DNA from: Paenibacillus castaneae
GTDB lineage: Bacteria > Bacillota > Bacilli > Paenibacillales > Paenibacillaceae
Length of the DNA stretch: 64,000 nucleotides
Direction: 5' to 3'
NCBI RefSeq assembly: GCF_002884445.1
Contig: NZ_KZ614144.1
Location: 989,658-1,053,657 of the forward strand
Below are positions 9,710 through 19,772 of this stretch, in pieces. Below the pieces are notes generated by a model, which saw only the letters and a list, made by a program, of their open reading frames with translations, made no database searches and was not told the origin of the DNA. The position numbers were made by a program, and so were the translations under genes. The first letter of the stretch is position 1. Every line of letters starts with the position of its first letter.

Positions 9710-11175
9710 GACAGGAGCCACTGTTATGGACGGGAGACCACTATAACGAAGGCATTGGCCGTGACGATATATTTGATAAATTGCGTGAGGAGTGCGGCGT
9801 TTTCGGGATATTCAATCTCCCCGAAGCGTCCAATCTCTCTTATTACGGGCTTCATGCACTTCAGCATCGCGGTGAGGAAAGCGCAGGCATCTGTACGGTA
9901 GATACGAGTAAAGGCAATAAATTCGAGTATCATCATGGTATGGGGCTTGTCAAAGAAGTATTCGACAAGGATAATCTAGATCGGCTGACGGGCGACCGTG
10001 CAATTGGTCATGTTCGTTATTCGACCGCGGGAGAAAGCAAGCTGGCTAATGCGCAGCCGCTTATTTTCCGCTATCGTGACGGTGATCTTGCGGTTGCTAC
10101 GAACGGCAATATCGTGAACGCACCGGAAATTCGCCGCGAGCTGGAAATGCAGGGCTCCATCTTCCAAACCTCAAGTGATACGGAAGTAATCGCGCATCTT
10201 ATTGCGCGCTCGCCGAAGGATTTCGAGACGGCAGCGAAGGAAGCTTTGCAGCGTATTGTCGGCGGCTTCGCCTTCCTTATTATGACGAATGATAAGCTGC
10301 TCGTTGCATCTGATCCGCATGGCTTGCGTCCGCTTGTTATGGGCCGGATCGGCGAGGGCTATGTATTCTCCTCCGAATCCTGCGCTTTTGAGACGATTGG
10401 CGCGGAGTATGAGCGTGATGTTCAGCCTGGAGAATTGCTTATTCTGGATTCGAACGGCATGCGCGAGGATCGTTACGCCGATGTTGATCGGCGCGCGACC
10501 TGTGCGATGGAATACATTTATTTTGCAAGGCCGGATAGTGATATTAACGGAATCAACATTCATATGGCGCGCAAACGGATGGGACGCCGCTTGGCGGAGG
10601 AATCTTTCGTGGATGCAGATATCGTAACCGGTGTGCCAGATTCCAGTATTTCAGCGGCGATTGGTTATGCAGAGCAGACCGGTATTCCTTATGAGCTTGG
10701 CTTAATTAAAAATAAATATACAGGCCGGACCTTCATTCAGCCTTCTCAAGAGCTTCGCGAGAAAGGTGTGAAAATGAAGCTTTCCGCCGTTCGTAAAGTC
10801 GTTGAAGGCAAGCGCGTTGTAATGATCGATGATTCCATCGTGCGCGGCACGACATCGCTTCGTATTGTTAACCTGCTTCGTGAAGCAGGGGCAACCGAGG
10901 TGCATGTGCGGATTACATCGCCGCCTTTCAAGAACCCTTGCTACTACGGCATTGATACGCCAGACCGCAAGGAGCTTATTGCTTCTTTTCGGACAGTGGA
11001 AGAAATTCGGAAGCAAATTAATGCCGATTCATTATCTTTTATAAGCAATGAAGGCTTTGTGGAATCCGTTGGCGGCAATGATGGAGCATATAATCGCGGC
11101 ATGTGTCTAGCGTGCTTCGATAATGATTATCCAACGCCGGTCAATGAAGAGTCGGACAAAAGCTGCAGCTGCTAA
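9691..11175 (+). CDS. purF: Amidophosphoribosyltransferase (GPATase)
   Basis: PurF makes phosphoribosylamine from PRPP and glutamine, the first committed step. The start ATG 9691 gives 494 residues with a 34-residue propeptide, longer than the 11 residues of B. subtilis; the predicted nucleophile is Cys35 in EECGVFGIF after cleavage. The PRPP loop [14 protein letters not shown] is present. Several cysteines, including the C-terminal CSC, fit the 4Fe-4S cluster of the Bacillus enzyme. The gene begins inside purL. Confidence 0.95.
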   Translation: MSDEKIGQEPLLWTGDHYNEGIGRDDIFDKLREECGVFGIFNLPEASNLSYYGLHALQHRGEESAGICTVDTSKGNKFEYHHGMGLVKEVFDKDNLDRLTGDRAIGHVRYSTAGESKLANAQPLIFRYRDGDLAVATNGNIVNAPEIRRELEMQGSIFQTSSDTEVIAHLIARSPKDFETAAKEALQRIVGGFAFLIMTNDKLLVASDPHGLRPLVMGRIGEGYVFSSESCAFETIGAEYERDVQPGELLILDSNGMREDRYADVDRRATCAMEYIYFARPDSDINGINIHMARKRMGRRLAEESFVDADIVTGVPDSSISAAIGYAEQTGIPYELGLIKNKYTGRTFIQPSQELREKGVKMKLSAVRKVVEGKRVVMIDDSIVRGTTSLRIVNLLREAGATEVHVRITSPPFKNPCYYGIDTPDRKELIASFRTVEEIRKQINADSLSFISNEGFVESVGGNDGAYNRGMCLACFDNDYPTPVNEESDKSCSC

Positions 11176-11229
11176 TAGCAGTTATACATGAAGCATCAAA
11201 TGCAAAATTAGTGAAGGAGTTGACCGATA

Positions 11230-12273
11230 GTGTCAGAAGCATACAAAAAAGCAGGCGTCGATATAGCGGCGGGCAACGAAGCGGTTGAACGGATGAAGAA
11301 GCACGTAAAGCGGACTTACCGCCCAGAGGTGCTGGCAGAGCTTGGCGGCTTCGGCGGTTTGTTCAGCTTGAACAAGGATAAGTATGATGAGCCTGTGCTC
11401 GTGTCCGGAACGGATGGCGTTGGGACTAAGCTGAAGCTTGCTTTTGCAATGGATAAGCATGACACGATCGGCATTGATGCCGTTGCGATGTGCGTGAATG
11501 ATATTATCGTACAAGGCGCGGAGCCTTTATTCTTCCTTGATTACTTGGCTTGTGACAAAGTCGTGCCTGAGAAGATCGAAGCGATCGTCAAAGGAATTTC
11601 GGAAGGCTGCTTGCAAGCAGGCTGCTCTTTGATCGGCGGCGAAACAGCTGAAATGCCAGGTATGTATCAAGGCGGAGAATATGATATTGCAGGCTTTACG
11701 GTTGGTATTGTGGATAAAAAGAAGATGATCGACGGCTCTACGATTGCAGCTGGCGACGCGGTTATCGGCTTCGCTTCCAGCGGCATTCACAGCAACGGCT
11801 TCTCGCTCGTTCGTCGTTTGCTGCTTGAGGATGCTGGCTACAAGCTGGATCAAGAGCTTGAAGAGCTTGGCGGCGCTAAGCTTGGCGATGTGCTGATCGA
11901 GCCAACACGCATCTATGTCAAATCAGCGCTTAAGCTGATTGAGCAGGTAGAAGTGAAAGGCATGGCGCATATTACAGGCGGCGGCTTTATCGAGAATATT
12001 CCGCGGGTGCTTCCAGACGGCGTAAACGTTGATGTAGAATACGGCTCATGGCCGATTCTGCCGATCTTTGATTTGATGCAAAATAAAGGTGAAATTACGA
12101 ATCGTGACATGTTCACGACTTTTAATATGGGCATTGGTTTGGTTGTTGTTGTCCCTGCTGATCAAGCTGACGATGCCATTCGCATTGCGAACGAGCTTGG
12201 CGAGCAGGCTTACCGTATCGGAACGGTTACGGAAGGAAGCCGCATCGTAACGTTTACTGGAGCGACTGTATAA
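11230..12273 (+). CDS. purM: AIR synthetase (phosphoribosylformylglycinamidine cyclo-ligase)
   Basis: PurM closes the imidazole ring of FGAM to give AIR with ATP. The 347-residue protein has the typical [13 protein letters not shown] and [11 protein letters not shown] segments. The start is GTG at 11230, preceded by AAGGAG. A 54-nt gap follows purF, and the stop TAA shares its last A with the purN ATG. Confidence 0.95.
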   Translation: MSEAYKKAGVDIAAGNEAVERMKKHVKRTYRPEVLAELGGFGGLFSLNKDKYDEPVLVSGTDGVGTKLKLAFAMDKHDTIGIDAVAMCVNDIIVQGAEPLFFLDYLACDKVVPEKIEAIVKGISEGCLQAGCSLIGGETAEMPGMYQGGEYDIAGFTVGIVDKKKMIDGSTIAAGDAVIGFASSGIHSNGFSLVRRLLLEDAGYKLDQELEELGGAKLGDVLIEPTRIYVKSALKLIEQVEVKGMAHITGGGFIENIPRVLPDGVNVDVEYGSWPILPIFDLMQNKGEITNRDMFTTFNMGIGLVVVVPADQADDAIRIANELGEQAYRIGTVTEGSRIVTFTGATV

Positions 12274-12893
12274 TGGGAGCACTTCGCATCGCTGTTTTCG
12301 CTTCGGGACAAGGCACGAACTTCCAAGCGATTATAGATGCGGTGCAGGAGGGGAAGCTCGATGTAAGCATCGAGCTTCTTGTTTGTGACAAGCCTGCCGC
12401 TCCCGTCGTGGAGCGCGCTAAGCGGGCGGGTGTGGACACGTTCCTGTTCACACCGAAGAACTACCCGTCCCGTGAAGCCTATGAGACGGAAATCATTGCC
12501 GAGCTTGAGCGCCGCGGTGTGGAGCTTATTGTGCTTGCCGGTTATATGCGCATTATTACCTCCGTTGTCGTGGAGCCGTATTACGGCAGGATGATTAATA
12601 TTCATCCTGCCTTGCTGCCGGCTTTCCCTGGCGTGAACGGGATCGGGCAAGCGTTGGACTATGGCGTTAAGGTGACCGGCGTCACCGTCCACTATGTGGA
12701 CGGCGGCATGGACAGCGGACCGATTATTGCGCAGTCTGTAGTAGCAGTAGAGGATGACGATACGGAAAGCTCGCTCGCGGTGCGCATTCACGCCGCGGAG
12801 CAGGCACTGCTGCCAGCTATCATCCAGCAAATCGCGCAAGGCCGCGTCACGCTGGACGGCCGCCGCGTTACTGTGCTCAGGGGAGAGGAATAG
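12273..12893 (+). CDS. purN: Phosphoribosylglycinamide formyltransferase
   Basis: PurN transfers a formyl group from 10-formyl-THF to GAR. The 206-residue protein shows ASGQGTNFQAI, the catalytic INIHPALLPAFPG and HYVDGGMDSGP. The start overlaps the purM stop by one base (TAATG). The stop codon TAG at 12891-12893 lies inside the first hairpin of the downstream tandem repeat array, so ribosomes terminating here would disturb that hairpin. Confidence 0.95.
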   Translation: MGALRIAVFASGQGTNFQAIIDAVQEGKLDVSIELLVCDKPAAPVVERAKRAGVDTFLFTPKNYPSREAYETEIIAELERRGVELIVLAGYMRIITSVVVEPYYGRMINIHPALLPAFPGVNGIGQALDYGVKVTGVTVHYVDGGMDSGPIIAQSVVAVEDDDTESSLAVRIHAAEQALLPAIIQQIAQGRVTLDGRRVTVLRGEE

Positions 12894-13368
12894 AGCTAGA
12901 AACTAGCTCTATTCCACAAACTCGGGTTACTTAAGGCCAAATAGAGCTAGAAATTAGCTCTATTGTCCCCGAAAGCGGCGGAAATGAGCTCATACGGCTG
13001 TAGGTTGAAGGAATAGAGCTAGAAACTAGCTCTATTCCACAAACTCAGGTTACTTAGGGGCAAATAGAGCTAAAATTAGCTCTATTTGCCCCGAAAGCGG
13101 CAGAAATGAGCTCATTCGGCGGTAGGTTGAAGAAATAGAGCTAGAAATTAGCTCTATTCCCCAAACTCAGGTTACTTAAGGCCAAATAGAGCTAGAAATT
13201 AGCTCTATTGTCCCCGAAAACGGCAGAAATGAGCTCATACGGCTGTAGGTTGAAGAAATAGAGCTAGAAACTAGCTCTATTCCACAAACTCAGGTTACTT
13301 AGGGCCAAATAGAGCTAGAAATTAGCTCTATTGTCCCCGAAAGCGGCGGAAATGAGCTCATACGGCTA
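12889..13368. repeat. Four tandem 122-nt units with eight hairpins, inside the pur operon
   Basis: The units begin near 12889, 13012, 13134 and 13257 (spacing 122-123 nt). Each contains two hairpins: AATAGAGCTAG-AAA-CTAGCTCTATT or a close variant (11-bp stem, three-base loop) and, about 50 nt on, a second AATAGAGCTAG-AAA-TTAGCTCTATT. The text between them (CTCAGGTTACTTAGGGCCA, then CCCCGAAAGCGGC and ATGAGCTCATACGGCT) is also conserved. No open frame was found. The array fills the purN-purH gap and ends just before a further hairpin AGGGAAG-CTGG-CTTCCCT (13378-13395) that precedes purH. Confidence 0.9.
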
Positions 13369-13434
13369 GTGTGAGTTAGGGAAGCTGGCTTCCCTTTATA
13401 TATGTTTGTTCAATTAGATGAGGAGGGTATTAAT

Positions 13435-14982
13435 ATGGCTATTCGCAGAGCGTTAATTAGTGTTTCTGACAAGTCGGGAATCGTGGAGTTTTCCAGAGGG
13501 TTAGCAAGCCAAGGTGTGCAAATTATTTCTACTGGTGGTACGTTCAGCCTGCTGCAGAAGGAAGGCGTTCCCGTTATCGGTATTTCTGATGTAACGGGCT
13601 TTCCGGAGATTCTGGATGGTCGCGTCAAAACTCTTCACCCTGCGGTGCATAGCGGACTGCTAGCTGTTCGTGATGATGAAGAGCACCAGAAAGCAATGAA
13701 AGAGCTTGGCCTCGATTATATTGACATGGTTATCGTTAACCTGTATCCATTCAAAGAAACGATTGCTAAGCCAGATGTGACGTATGAGGATGCAATCGAA
13801 AATATCGATATCGGCGGTCCTACAATGCTCCGCTCAGCTGCCAAAAACCATGCATTCGTTACTGTTGTGGTTGATGCCGCTGACTACGGAACAATACTTG
13901 AGGAAGTAAAGGCACAGGGCGATACAACGCTCGAGACTCGCAAACGCCTCGCAGCCAAAGTATTCCGTCATACAGCAGCTTATGATTCCCTAATTTCCGA
14001 TTACCTATCTAAGCAAATGGGCGAGCCGCTTCCTGAGACTTATACCGTTACTTATGAGAAGGTGCAAGATCTTCGGTACGGCGAAAATCCGCATCAGAAG
14101 GCTGCATTCTACAGCAAGCCGCTTGCCGCATCTGGCAATGTGACAACAGCTGAGCAGCTGCACGGCAAAGAGCTTTCCTACAACAATATTAGCGATGCTA
14201 ACGCTGCGCTTGCGATTCTCAAAGAATTCGACGAGCCTGCGGTTGTGGCGGTCAAACATATGAACCCATGTGGGGTAGGCATCGGCGCAACGATTCATGA
14301 AGCGTACCAAAAAGCTTATGCGGCTGATCCAACGTCCATTTTTGGCGGTATCGTAGCGGCTAACCGTACAATCGGAGTGGATACGGCTGAGCTGCTTGGC
14401 GGCATATTCCTTGAAATCATTATCGCTCCGGACTTTACTCCGGAAGCGCTTGAAGTGCTGACGAAGAAAAAAAATATTCGTTTAATGAAGCTGGGCGAGC
14501 TTTCAGCAGCTGGCGAGCGCAAGCCGGAATGGCTTGTAACGTCGGTTGACGGCGGCATGCTCGTGCAAGAGAGCGATGTTCATAGTGTTACGGAAGCGGA
14601 TCTGCAATTTGTTACAGACCGCAAGCCGACAGCGGAAGAGCTAAAGCAGCTTCTATTCGGCTGGAAAGTAGTAAAGCATGTGAAATCCAACGCGATTCTG
14701 CTTGCAAAAGACGATATGACAATTGGTGTAGGCGCAGGCCAAATGAACCGCGTAGGAGCGGCCCGCATTGCGATAGAGCAAGCAGGCGAAGCTGCAAAAG
14801 GCTCAGCACTGGCGTCCGATGCATTCTTCCCAATGGGAGATACAGTAGAGCTTGCGGCTAAAGCAGGCATTACAGCTATTATTCAACCAGGCGGCTCAAT
14901 TAAGGATGAAGAATCGATTGCGGCTGCGAACGCGAACAATATCGCCATGGTGTTCACAAGCGTACGTCATTTCAAACACTAG
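13435..14982 (+). CDS. purH: Bifunctional AICAR formyltransferase/IMP cyclohydrolase
   Basis: PurH carries out the last two steps to IMP. The N-terminal IMP cyclohydrolase (MGS-like) part begins [16 protein letters not shown], and the C-terminal formyltransferase part has [10 protein letters not shown] with the catalytic Lys-His. I start at ATG 13435, 7 nt after AGGAGGG, giving 515 residues; an ATG at 13402 would add 11 residues without a ribosome site. Confidence 0.95.
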   Translation: MAIRRALISVSDKSGIVEFSRGLASQGVQIISTGGTFSLLQKEGVPVIGISDVTGFPEILDGRVKTLHPAVHSGLLAVRDDEEHQKAMKELGLDYIDMVIVNLYPFKETIAKPDVTYEDAIENIDIGGPTMLRSAAKNHAFVTVVVDAADYGTILEEVKAQGDTTLETRKRLAAKVFRHTAAYDSLISDYLSKQMGEPLPETYTVTYEKVQDLRYGENPHQKAAFYSKPLAASGNVTTAEQLHGKELSYNNISDANAALAILKEFDEPAVVAVKHMNPCGVGIGATIHEAYQKAYAADPTSIFGGIVAANRTIGVDTAELLGGIFLEIIIAPDFTPEALEVLTKKKNIRLMKLGELSAAGERKPEWLVTSVDGGMLVQESDVHSVTEADLQFVTDRKPTAEELKQLLFGWKVVKHVKSNAILLAKDDMTIGVGAGQMNRVGAARIAIEQAGEAAKGSALASDAFFPMGDTVELAAKAGITAIIQPGGSIKDEESIAAANANNIAMVFTSVRHFKH

Positions 14983-14994
14983 GGAGGTTATTCT

Positions 14995-16260
14995 ATGCGG
15001 ATATTGGTCGTAGGCGGCGGTGGACGAGAGCATGCAATCGTCTGGGCGCTGAAGAAGAGCGAGAAGGTTACAAACATTTTTTGCGCGCCGGGCAATGCCG
15101 GTATAGCGCAGCTTGCCGAGTGCGTGCCAATTGCGGTAGGACAATTCGATGAGCTGATTTCTTTTGCCAAGGATAAAGCGATTGACCTTGTTTTTGTTGG
15201 GCCGGATGATCCTCTTGCCGATGGTATTGTAGATGCGTTCGAAGCGCACGGCATCAAGGCATACGGACCTCGTAAAAATGCAGCGGAAATCGAAGGCAGC
15301 AAAATTTTTATGAAAAATTTGTTGAAGAAATACAACATTCCGACTGCGAAGTACGAAACGTTTACTGATTATGAAGCGGCATCCGCTTATTTGAACAAGC
15401 AAACGGCTCCTATCGTTATTAAAGCAGACGGTCTGGCAGCAGGGAAAGGCGTTACTGTTGCGGCTACGCTTGAGGAAGCAGAGCAAGCGCTGAAGGATAT
15501 GATGCTTAACAAGATTTTCGGAGATGCGGGCAGCCAAATCGTTATTGAAGAATGTCTTGTTGGCCAAGAAATGTCAATTCTTGCATTCGTTGATGGTGAA
15601 ACCGTCAGGGCAATGGTGCCTGCGCAGGACCATAAGCCGATCTTCGATGGCGATAAGGGACCGAATACGGGAGGGATGGGGACGTATACCCCGCTGCCGC
15701 ATATCGATCCCGCTATTGTCGAACAATCTATTGCCAACATTATCATTCCTACGGCAAAAGCAATGGTTAGCGAAGGCCGTCCATTCCGCGGCGTGTTGTT
15801 CGCAGGACTTATGATTACGAAAGACGGTCCGAAGACGATCGAGTTCAACGCTCGCATGGGTGATCCTGAGACGCAGGTTGTACTTCCTCGCCTCGAAACC
15901 GAATTGCTCGACATCGTACTTGCTTCTATGAATGGCAGCTTGGATCAAATAGACATCAAGTGGAGCAATGAAGCAGCTGTATGCGTCGTTGTTGCATCGG
16001 AAGGTTATCCTGCTTCCTATCCGAAGGGACGGGTTATTACTGGTCTTGCAGAAGCAGAAGCGCAGGGCGCGCTTGTGTTCCACGCAGGCACAGCAGAGAA
16101 GGATGGACAGTTCGTTACTAACGGAGGGCGAGTGCTCGGCATTGTTGGCCGTGGCCGCGATATTGCGGAGGCTCGCGCACGCGCATATGAAGCGGTTAGT
16201 GTCATCGATTTTGAAGGAAAACAGAATCGAACGGATATTGCTGCTAAAGCGCTCGTATAA
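14995..16260 (+). CDS. purD: Phosphoribosylamine-glycine ligase
   Basis: PurD joins glycine to phosphoribosylamine with ATP to give GAR. The 421-residue ATP-grasp protein starts MRILVVGGGGREHAI and contains KADGLAAGKGVTVA, GDKGPNTGGMGTYTP and FNARMGDPETQ. It follows purH after 12 nt with its own GGGAGG site and is the last gene of the operon, followed by a strong terminator. Confidence 0.96.
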   Translation: MRILVVGGGGREHAIVWALKKSEKVTNIFCAPGNAGIAQLAECVPIAVGQFDELISFAKDKAIDLVFVGPDDPLADGIVDAFEAHGIKAYGPRKNAAEIEGSKIFMKNLLKKYNIPTAKYETFTDYEAASAYLNKQTAPIVIKADGLAAGKGVTVAATLEEAEQALKDMMLNKIFGDAGSQIVIEECLVGQEMSILAFVDGETVRAMVPAQDHKPIFDGDKGPNTGGMGTYTPLPHIDPAIVEQSIANIIIPTAKAMVSEGRPFRGVLFAGLMITKDGPKTIEFNARMGDPETQVVLPRLETELLDIVLASMNGSLDQIDIKWSNEAAVCVVVASEGYPASYPKGRVITGLAEAEAQGALVFHAGTAEKDGQFVTNGGRVLGIVGRGRDIAEARARAYEAVSVIDFEGKQNRTDIAAKALV

Positions 16261-16310
16261 GCAAAGCTATGTTGAAATGACCATATAAATGGATGATATT
16301 TACAATAATG

Positions 16311-16362
16311 GACCATTCACTTCGTTTGCTTGAAAAAAGCAGCGTGTGAATGGTCTTTTTTT
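16311..16362 (+). terminator. Terminator of the purine operon
   Basis: GACCATTCAC (16311-16320) pairs with GTGAATGGTC (16346-16355), followed by seven T. The loop contains a small inner stem. Confidence 0.9.
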
Positions 16363-16469
16363 CTGCTAAAGGTGTCATATTCTCTCGAAAGGTGTTACTA
16401 TTTTGTAACTCTCTTAATCTGTTGTTCTATTAAGATAGAACTATCAGCTAGGAATAGAAGGTGAGCGAA

Positions 16470-17456
16470 ATGGAAAGAAGAAAGAAACGCCGTCGCAGAC
16501 TTTTGGTACTGTTCATTTTGGCAGCAGTTATGATATGGATTGGCGGTTGTGCGGTAAGCAAGCCCTTAAGCCTGTCATCGTTCATGTCGATAGGCAGCAA
16601 ACCAGTCGTGAATGCAGGAACGAGCGAGCAGGGTCCGCAGACAGAAGCAGGAAAGAATAACGGAAACCAATTCATTGTAGTTGGAAATACGGGATCGGAT
16701 AATGAGAAGCCGGGACCGGGTCATTCGAGTAACGGAGAGACAAGCGTGCCAACGCCTAATAAGCCGGATACGACCGAAAAGGATAAGCCTGACACGCCAG
16801 CAACCGAGCCTCCTGAGAAGCCGGCAGTTGATAAATCTGAGCCTATCGAATCGGAAAAGCCTGTTGATGGAGCAAAGAATAAATGCGAGAAATGTATTGC
16901 GTTAACATTTGATGATGGACCCGATAGTCGTTATACAACAGCAATTCTGGATATTTTGAAGGAAAAGAAAGTTAAGGCTACTTTTTTTGTAGTAGGACTG
17001 CAAGTGAGCAAATTCCCGGAAGTACTTAAGCGTATTGACGAAGAAGGTCATTCGATTGGCAATCATACTTATAATCATAAAGACTTGTCTAAACTGAATA
17101 AAGAACAAATACTTAAGGAAATGACCACAGCAGATGCTGAAATTGAGAAGGCGATCGGTTATACGCCAACATTATTCCGTGCTCCTTATGGCGCTGTTAA
17201 CGACGCATTAATGGAAATCATGAAGGAATACAAGCGCGAATCGATCTTATGGAACATCGATACGCGCGACTGGGCAGGGACTCCCGCTGCTGATATGCAA
17301 AAAATGATAAAGAAACAAGCGAAGCCGAATGGTATAATTTTAATGCATTCTTTTGGCGGCAAAAAAATTCAGAACACGGTCGATGCGCTTCCAGGTATCA
17401 TTGATGAACTAGAAGAAATGGGTTATACATTAGTGACCATTGAACAGCTGGATTAA
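16470..17456 (+). CDS. Membrane-anchored polysaccharide deacetylase (NodB domain)
   Basis: The product begins with a basic stretch (ERRKKRRRR), one hydrophobic segment ending in a lipobox-like WIGGC, then a Pro/Lys/Glu-rich linker of about 100 residues, then a NodB domain. The catalytic motifs are LTFDDGPD, HTYNH, FRAPYG, DTRDW and LMHS, the last replacing the usual LxHD. Such enzymes remove acetyl groups from peptidoglycan or chitin-like polymers outside the cell. I prefer ATG 16470, preceded by GAAGGTGAG, over GTG 16461. An inverted repeat GTTCTAT-N4-ATAGAAC lies 30 nt upstream and could be an operator. The exact substrate is unknown. Confidence 0.87.
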   Translation: MERRKKRRRRLLVLFILAAVMIWIGGCAVSKPLSLSSFMSIGSKPVVNAGTSEQGPQTEAGKNNGNQFIVVGNTGSDNEKPGPGHSSNGETSVPTPNKPDTTEKDKPDTPATEPPEKPAVDKSEPIESEKPVDGAKNKCEKCIALTFDDGPDSRYTTAILDILKEKKVKATFFVVGLQVSKFPEVLKRIDEEGHSIGNHTYNHKDLSKLNKEQILKEMTTADAEIEKAIGYTPTLFRAPYGAVNDALMEIMKEYKRESILWNIDTRDWAGTPAADMQKMIKKQAKPNGIILMHSFGGKKIQNTVDALPGIIDELEEMGYTLVTIEQLD

Positions 17457-17486
17457 GATAGGGATATGCACGAGGAGGCTGTAAAG

Positions 17487-18935
17487 TTGGCTAACGCAGG
17501 TTATACAAATGCCGGGGGCGGGCATGGGAAGCAGATTCGCTTAAGCATAATGCTTAGTGCTGTTCTCACCCTCCTGTTCCTGGCAACAGGCTGCCGCTAT
17601 ACAGCTGCTCCTGCAGACCTGCTGCAGAAGCCTGCTATAGCGCCTGACAAGCAAGCTATTGTGCAGGCAATTGAAAAATCATTGCCATCATACAGCAAGC
17701 TGACACTTCCTGTTCGCGAGGAGCATATGGGAGCGATTCGCCTAATCGATGTAGACGGGGACGGTACAAACGAGGCTATCGTATCCTATTATAATGAATA
17801 CAGCACACCTGAACTTATGGTGTTCAAATATACGGCATCCGCTTGGAAGCCATGGCTGCTTATTCAGCAGCCGCTAGCCCGGCAAATCGAATGGTTGAAA
17901 TTCGAGGATTTGGATAAGGATGGCCAAAAGGAGCTTATAATAGGCTGGATTGGCGGTTTTGACAGTCCTAACGTGCTAGAAATTTACTCGTTCCAATCCA
18001 AGCCGATACGCAATGAGTCGGGCAAGCTTACCATTCAGCCGATTGAATCTTTGCCCTATACGTATGCGGAATCAGGCGATTTAGATAATGATGGCAGATC
18101 AGAGCTTGTCGTTATATCGGAAACCGGAACAAATCAAGAAATTGCCTTGCCGGAATATCAGTTGACCATTTACAAATGGACGAACAGAAAACTAAAGGAA
18201 GTCTACGGAGAATCCATTAATAATGGGGTAAATGCCTATGACCGTATATTGATTGGCCGGATATCTGAGCAGCATAGGGGAATTATTCTGGAAGCATCCA
18301 CGGGCGCACATTCCTCTTATACGGCTATGTATGTATGGGAGAAAGGAAAGCTTCGACTGGTCTACCCGAACGAGTCAGAGGGAATCGAAGGCATAGTCGG
18401 CAAGCCTACCTACAGCCAAGACATTAATGGAGACGGCATCTTGGAGCTGCAATGGAGCAGAGAAGCTCCAGGCTATCCAGATGTTGCATACGCCTACTCC
18501 AAGTGGGTGAATGATTGGATGCAATGGGATGGCCATGACGGGTTCAAAAAGATAACAGAGGAATTCACCGATTACCGATATGGGATCCAGATGCGCATAC
18601 CTAATCAATGGCTGGGTCGCTATACGCTCCATAATGCGGACAATGAACTCTATGCTGTGGTAGCGATCGATTATTGGAATGAAGAGACAAAGGCAACCGC
18701 CAAGCTTGCAACCTTATATGCTGTTCCTCAAAAGCAGTGGGGCAGCGTTGAAGCAGGGTGGAGAAGCGAGTCCAAGTCCTTTCGACAAGTATTTACGGAT
18801 AGCGGCAACGTATTTGTAACTTCGTTCGTGAAGGAAGCCCCGGCAGATGGGTCTGATGCAGACCGGAAAGCGTTCAGAGAAATGCTTGAGGCGGAAGCGG
18901 AGTTTACATCATCCCTAACGATTCGAAATGATTAA
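17487..18935 (+). CDS. Lipoprotein with FG-GAP/VCBS-like Asp-rich repeats
   Basis: The best start is TTG 17487, 8 nt after GAGGAGG, giving about 482 residues; the in-frame ATG at 17466 lies upstream of that site. The N-terminus is a lipoprotein signal ending LFLATGC. Four Asp-rich segments (IDVDGDGTNEAI, LDKDGQKELII, LDNDGRSELVV, INGDGILELQW) resemble the calcium-binding blades of FG-GAP/VCBS beta-propellers. Position directly ahead of the two-component genes suggests an extracytoplasmic partner of the sensor kinase, but this is inference. No enzyme motif is seen. Confidence 0.75.
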   Translation: MANAGYTNAGGGHGKQIRLSIMLSAVLTLLFLATGCRYTAAPADLLQKPAIAPDKQAIVQAIEKSLPSYSKLTLPVREEHMGAIRLIDVDGDGTNEAIVSYYNEYSTPELMVFKYTASAWKPWLLIQQPLARQIEWLKFEDLDKDGQKELIIGWIGGFDSPNVLEIYSFQSKPIRNESGKLTIQPIESLPYTYAESGDLDNDGRSELVVISETGTNQEIALPEYQLTIYKWTNRKLKEVYGESINNGVNAYDRILIGRISEQHRGIILEASTGAHSSYTAMYVWEKGKLRLVYPNESEGIEGIVGKPTYSQDINGDGILELQWSREAPGYPDVAYAYSKWVNDWMQWDGHDGFKKITEEFTDYRYGIQMRIPNQWLGRYTLHNADNELYAVVAIDYWNEETKATAKLATLYAVPQKQWGSVEAGWRSESKSFRQVFTDSGNVFVTSFVKEAPADGSDADRKAFREMLEAEAEFTSSLTIRND

Positions 18936-18956
18936 GAGAAGAGCGGGTGTTGACCG

Positions 18957-19772
18957 ATGCGAATATTACTGTTAGAAGATGAGGAGTCCATCCGCGGATT
19001 CGTCCGAATTAATCTGAAGCGAAATGATATGGAGGTCATTGAGGCTGACAACGGTGAAGCTGCGCTTGAATATGCCGAAACGTTGGGGCCTTTTGATATT
19101 GCGCTGCTTGATGTCATGCTTCCGACTATTAGCGGATTCGAGGTATGTGAGCAGCTTCGCGAGCGATATCCGCGAATGGGTATTATTATGCTTACGGCAA
19201 AGTCGCAGGAGGAAGACAAAATTCATGGGCTTGAGCTAGGTGCAGATGACTATGTGCAGAAGCCATTCAGTCCAGGTGAGCTTATCGCCCGCATTAAATC
19301 ACTCTATCGGCGGATGAAGCCCGTTATAGGCCAGGAAGAGCCGGGGTCAAGCGGAGGCGCGGAAGAGACTCCGCTAGCTGCTGAGACATTAGAGGCGCAA
19401 GTTATGTCTCAGCTTCACATCCAATCGGGTCAAATTTCAGCGGCAAGAGCGGGTGCTCATCATGAATTGAGCGTACAGCCTTTCCGGCTTTCTATATCGG
19501 AGCGCAAGCTTTGGAAGAATGAGTGTGAGATTATTCTAACACCTACGGAGTGGGCGCTTGTCAGACTGCTGATGGAGCGAGTGGGCGAGAGTGTGAGTCG
19601 CGATCATATTTTGACAGAGGTATGGGGCCGTTACTATGTTGGCGACTTGAAGGTCGTTGATGTAAACATCAGGAGAATTCGTCAAAAAATCGAGAAAAAC
19701 CCATCAGATCCTTCCTTTATTGAGACGGTGTGGGGCTACGGCTACCGCTGGAAGAGGGGCGGAGACGAATGA
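18957..19772 (+). CDS. OmpR/PhoB-family response regulator
   Basis: An N-terminal receiver domain (residues 1-120) has the acidic pair E7/D8, phosphoacceptor Asp52 in LLDVMLP and the Lys in YVQKPFSP. A C-terminal winged helix (about 180-271) has LTPTEWALVRLLM and ETVWGYGYRW. The linker of about 60 residues is longer than usual for the family. The kinase gene begins in the stop codon (ATGA), so the pair is translationally coupled. Confidence 0.93.
   Translation: MRILLLEDEESIRGFVRINLKRNDMEVIEADNGEAALEYAETLGPFDIALLDVMLPTISGFEVCEQLRERYPRMGIIMLTAKSQEEDKIHGLELGADDYVQKPFSPGELIARIKSLYRRMKPVIGQEEPGSSGGAEETPLAAETLEAQVMSQLHIQSGQISAARAGAHHELSVQPFRLSISERKLWKNECEIILTPTEWALVRLLMERVGESVSRDHILTEVWGRYYVGDLKVVDVNIRRIRQKIEKNPSDPSFIETVWGYGYRWKRGGDE

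Noticed and set aside
12889..13368. CRISPR array
   Set aside because: Period 122 nt with the intervening sequence also conserved; no variable spacers and no cas genes.
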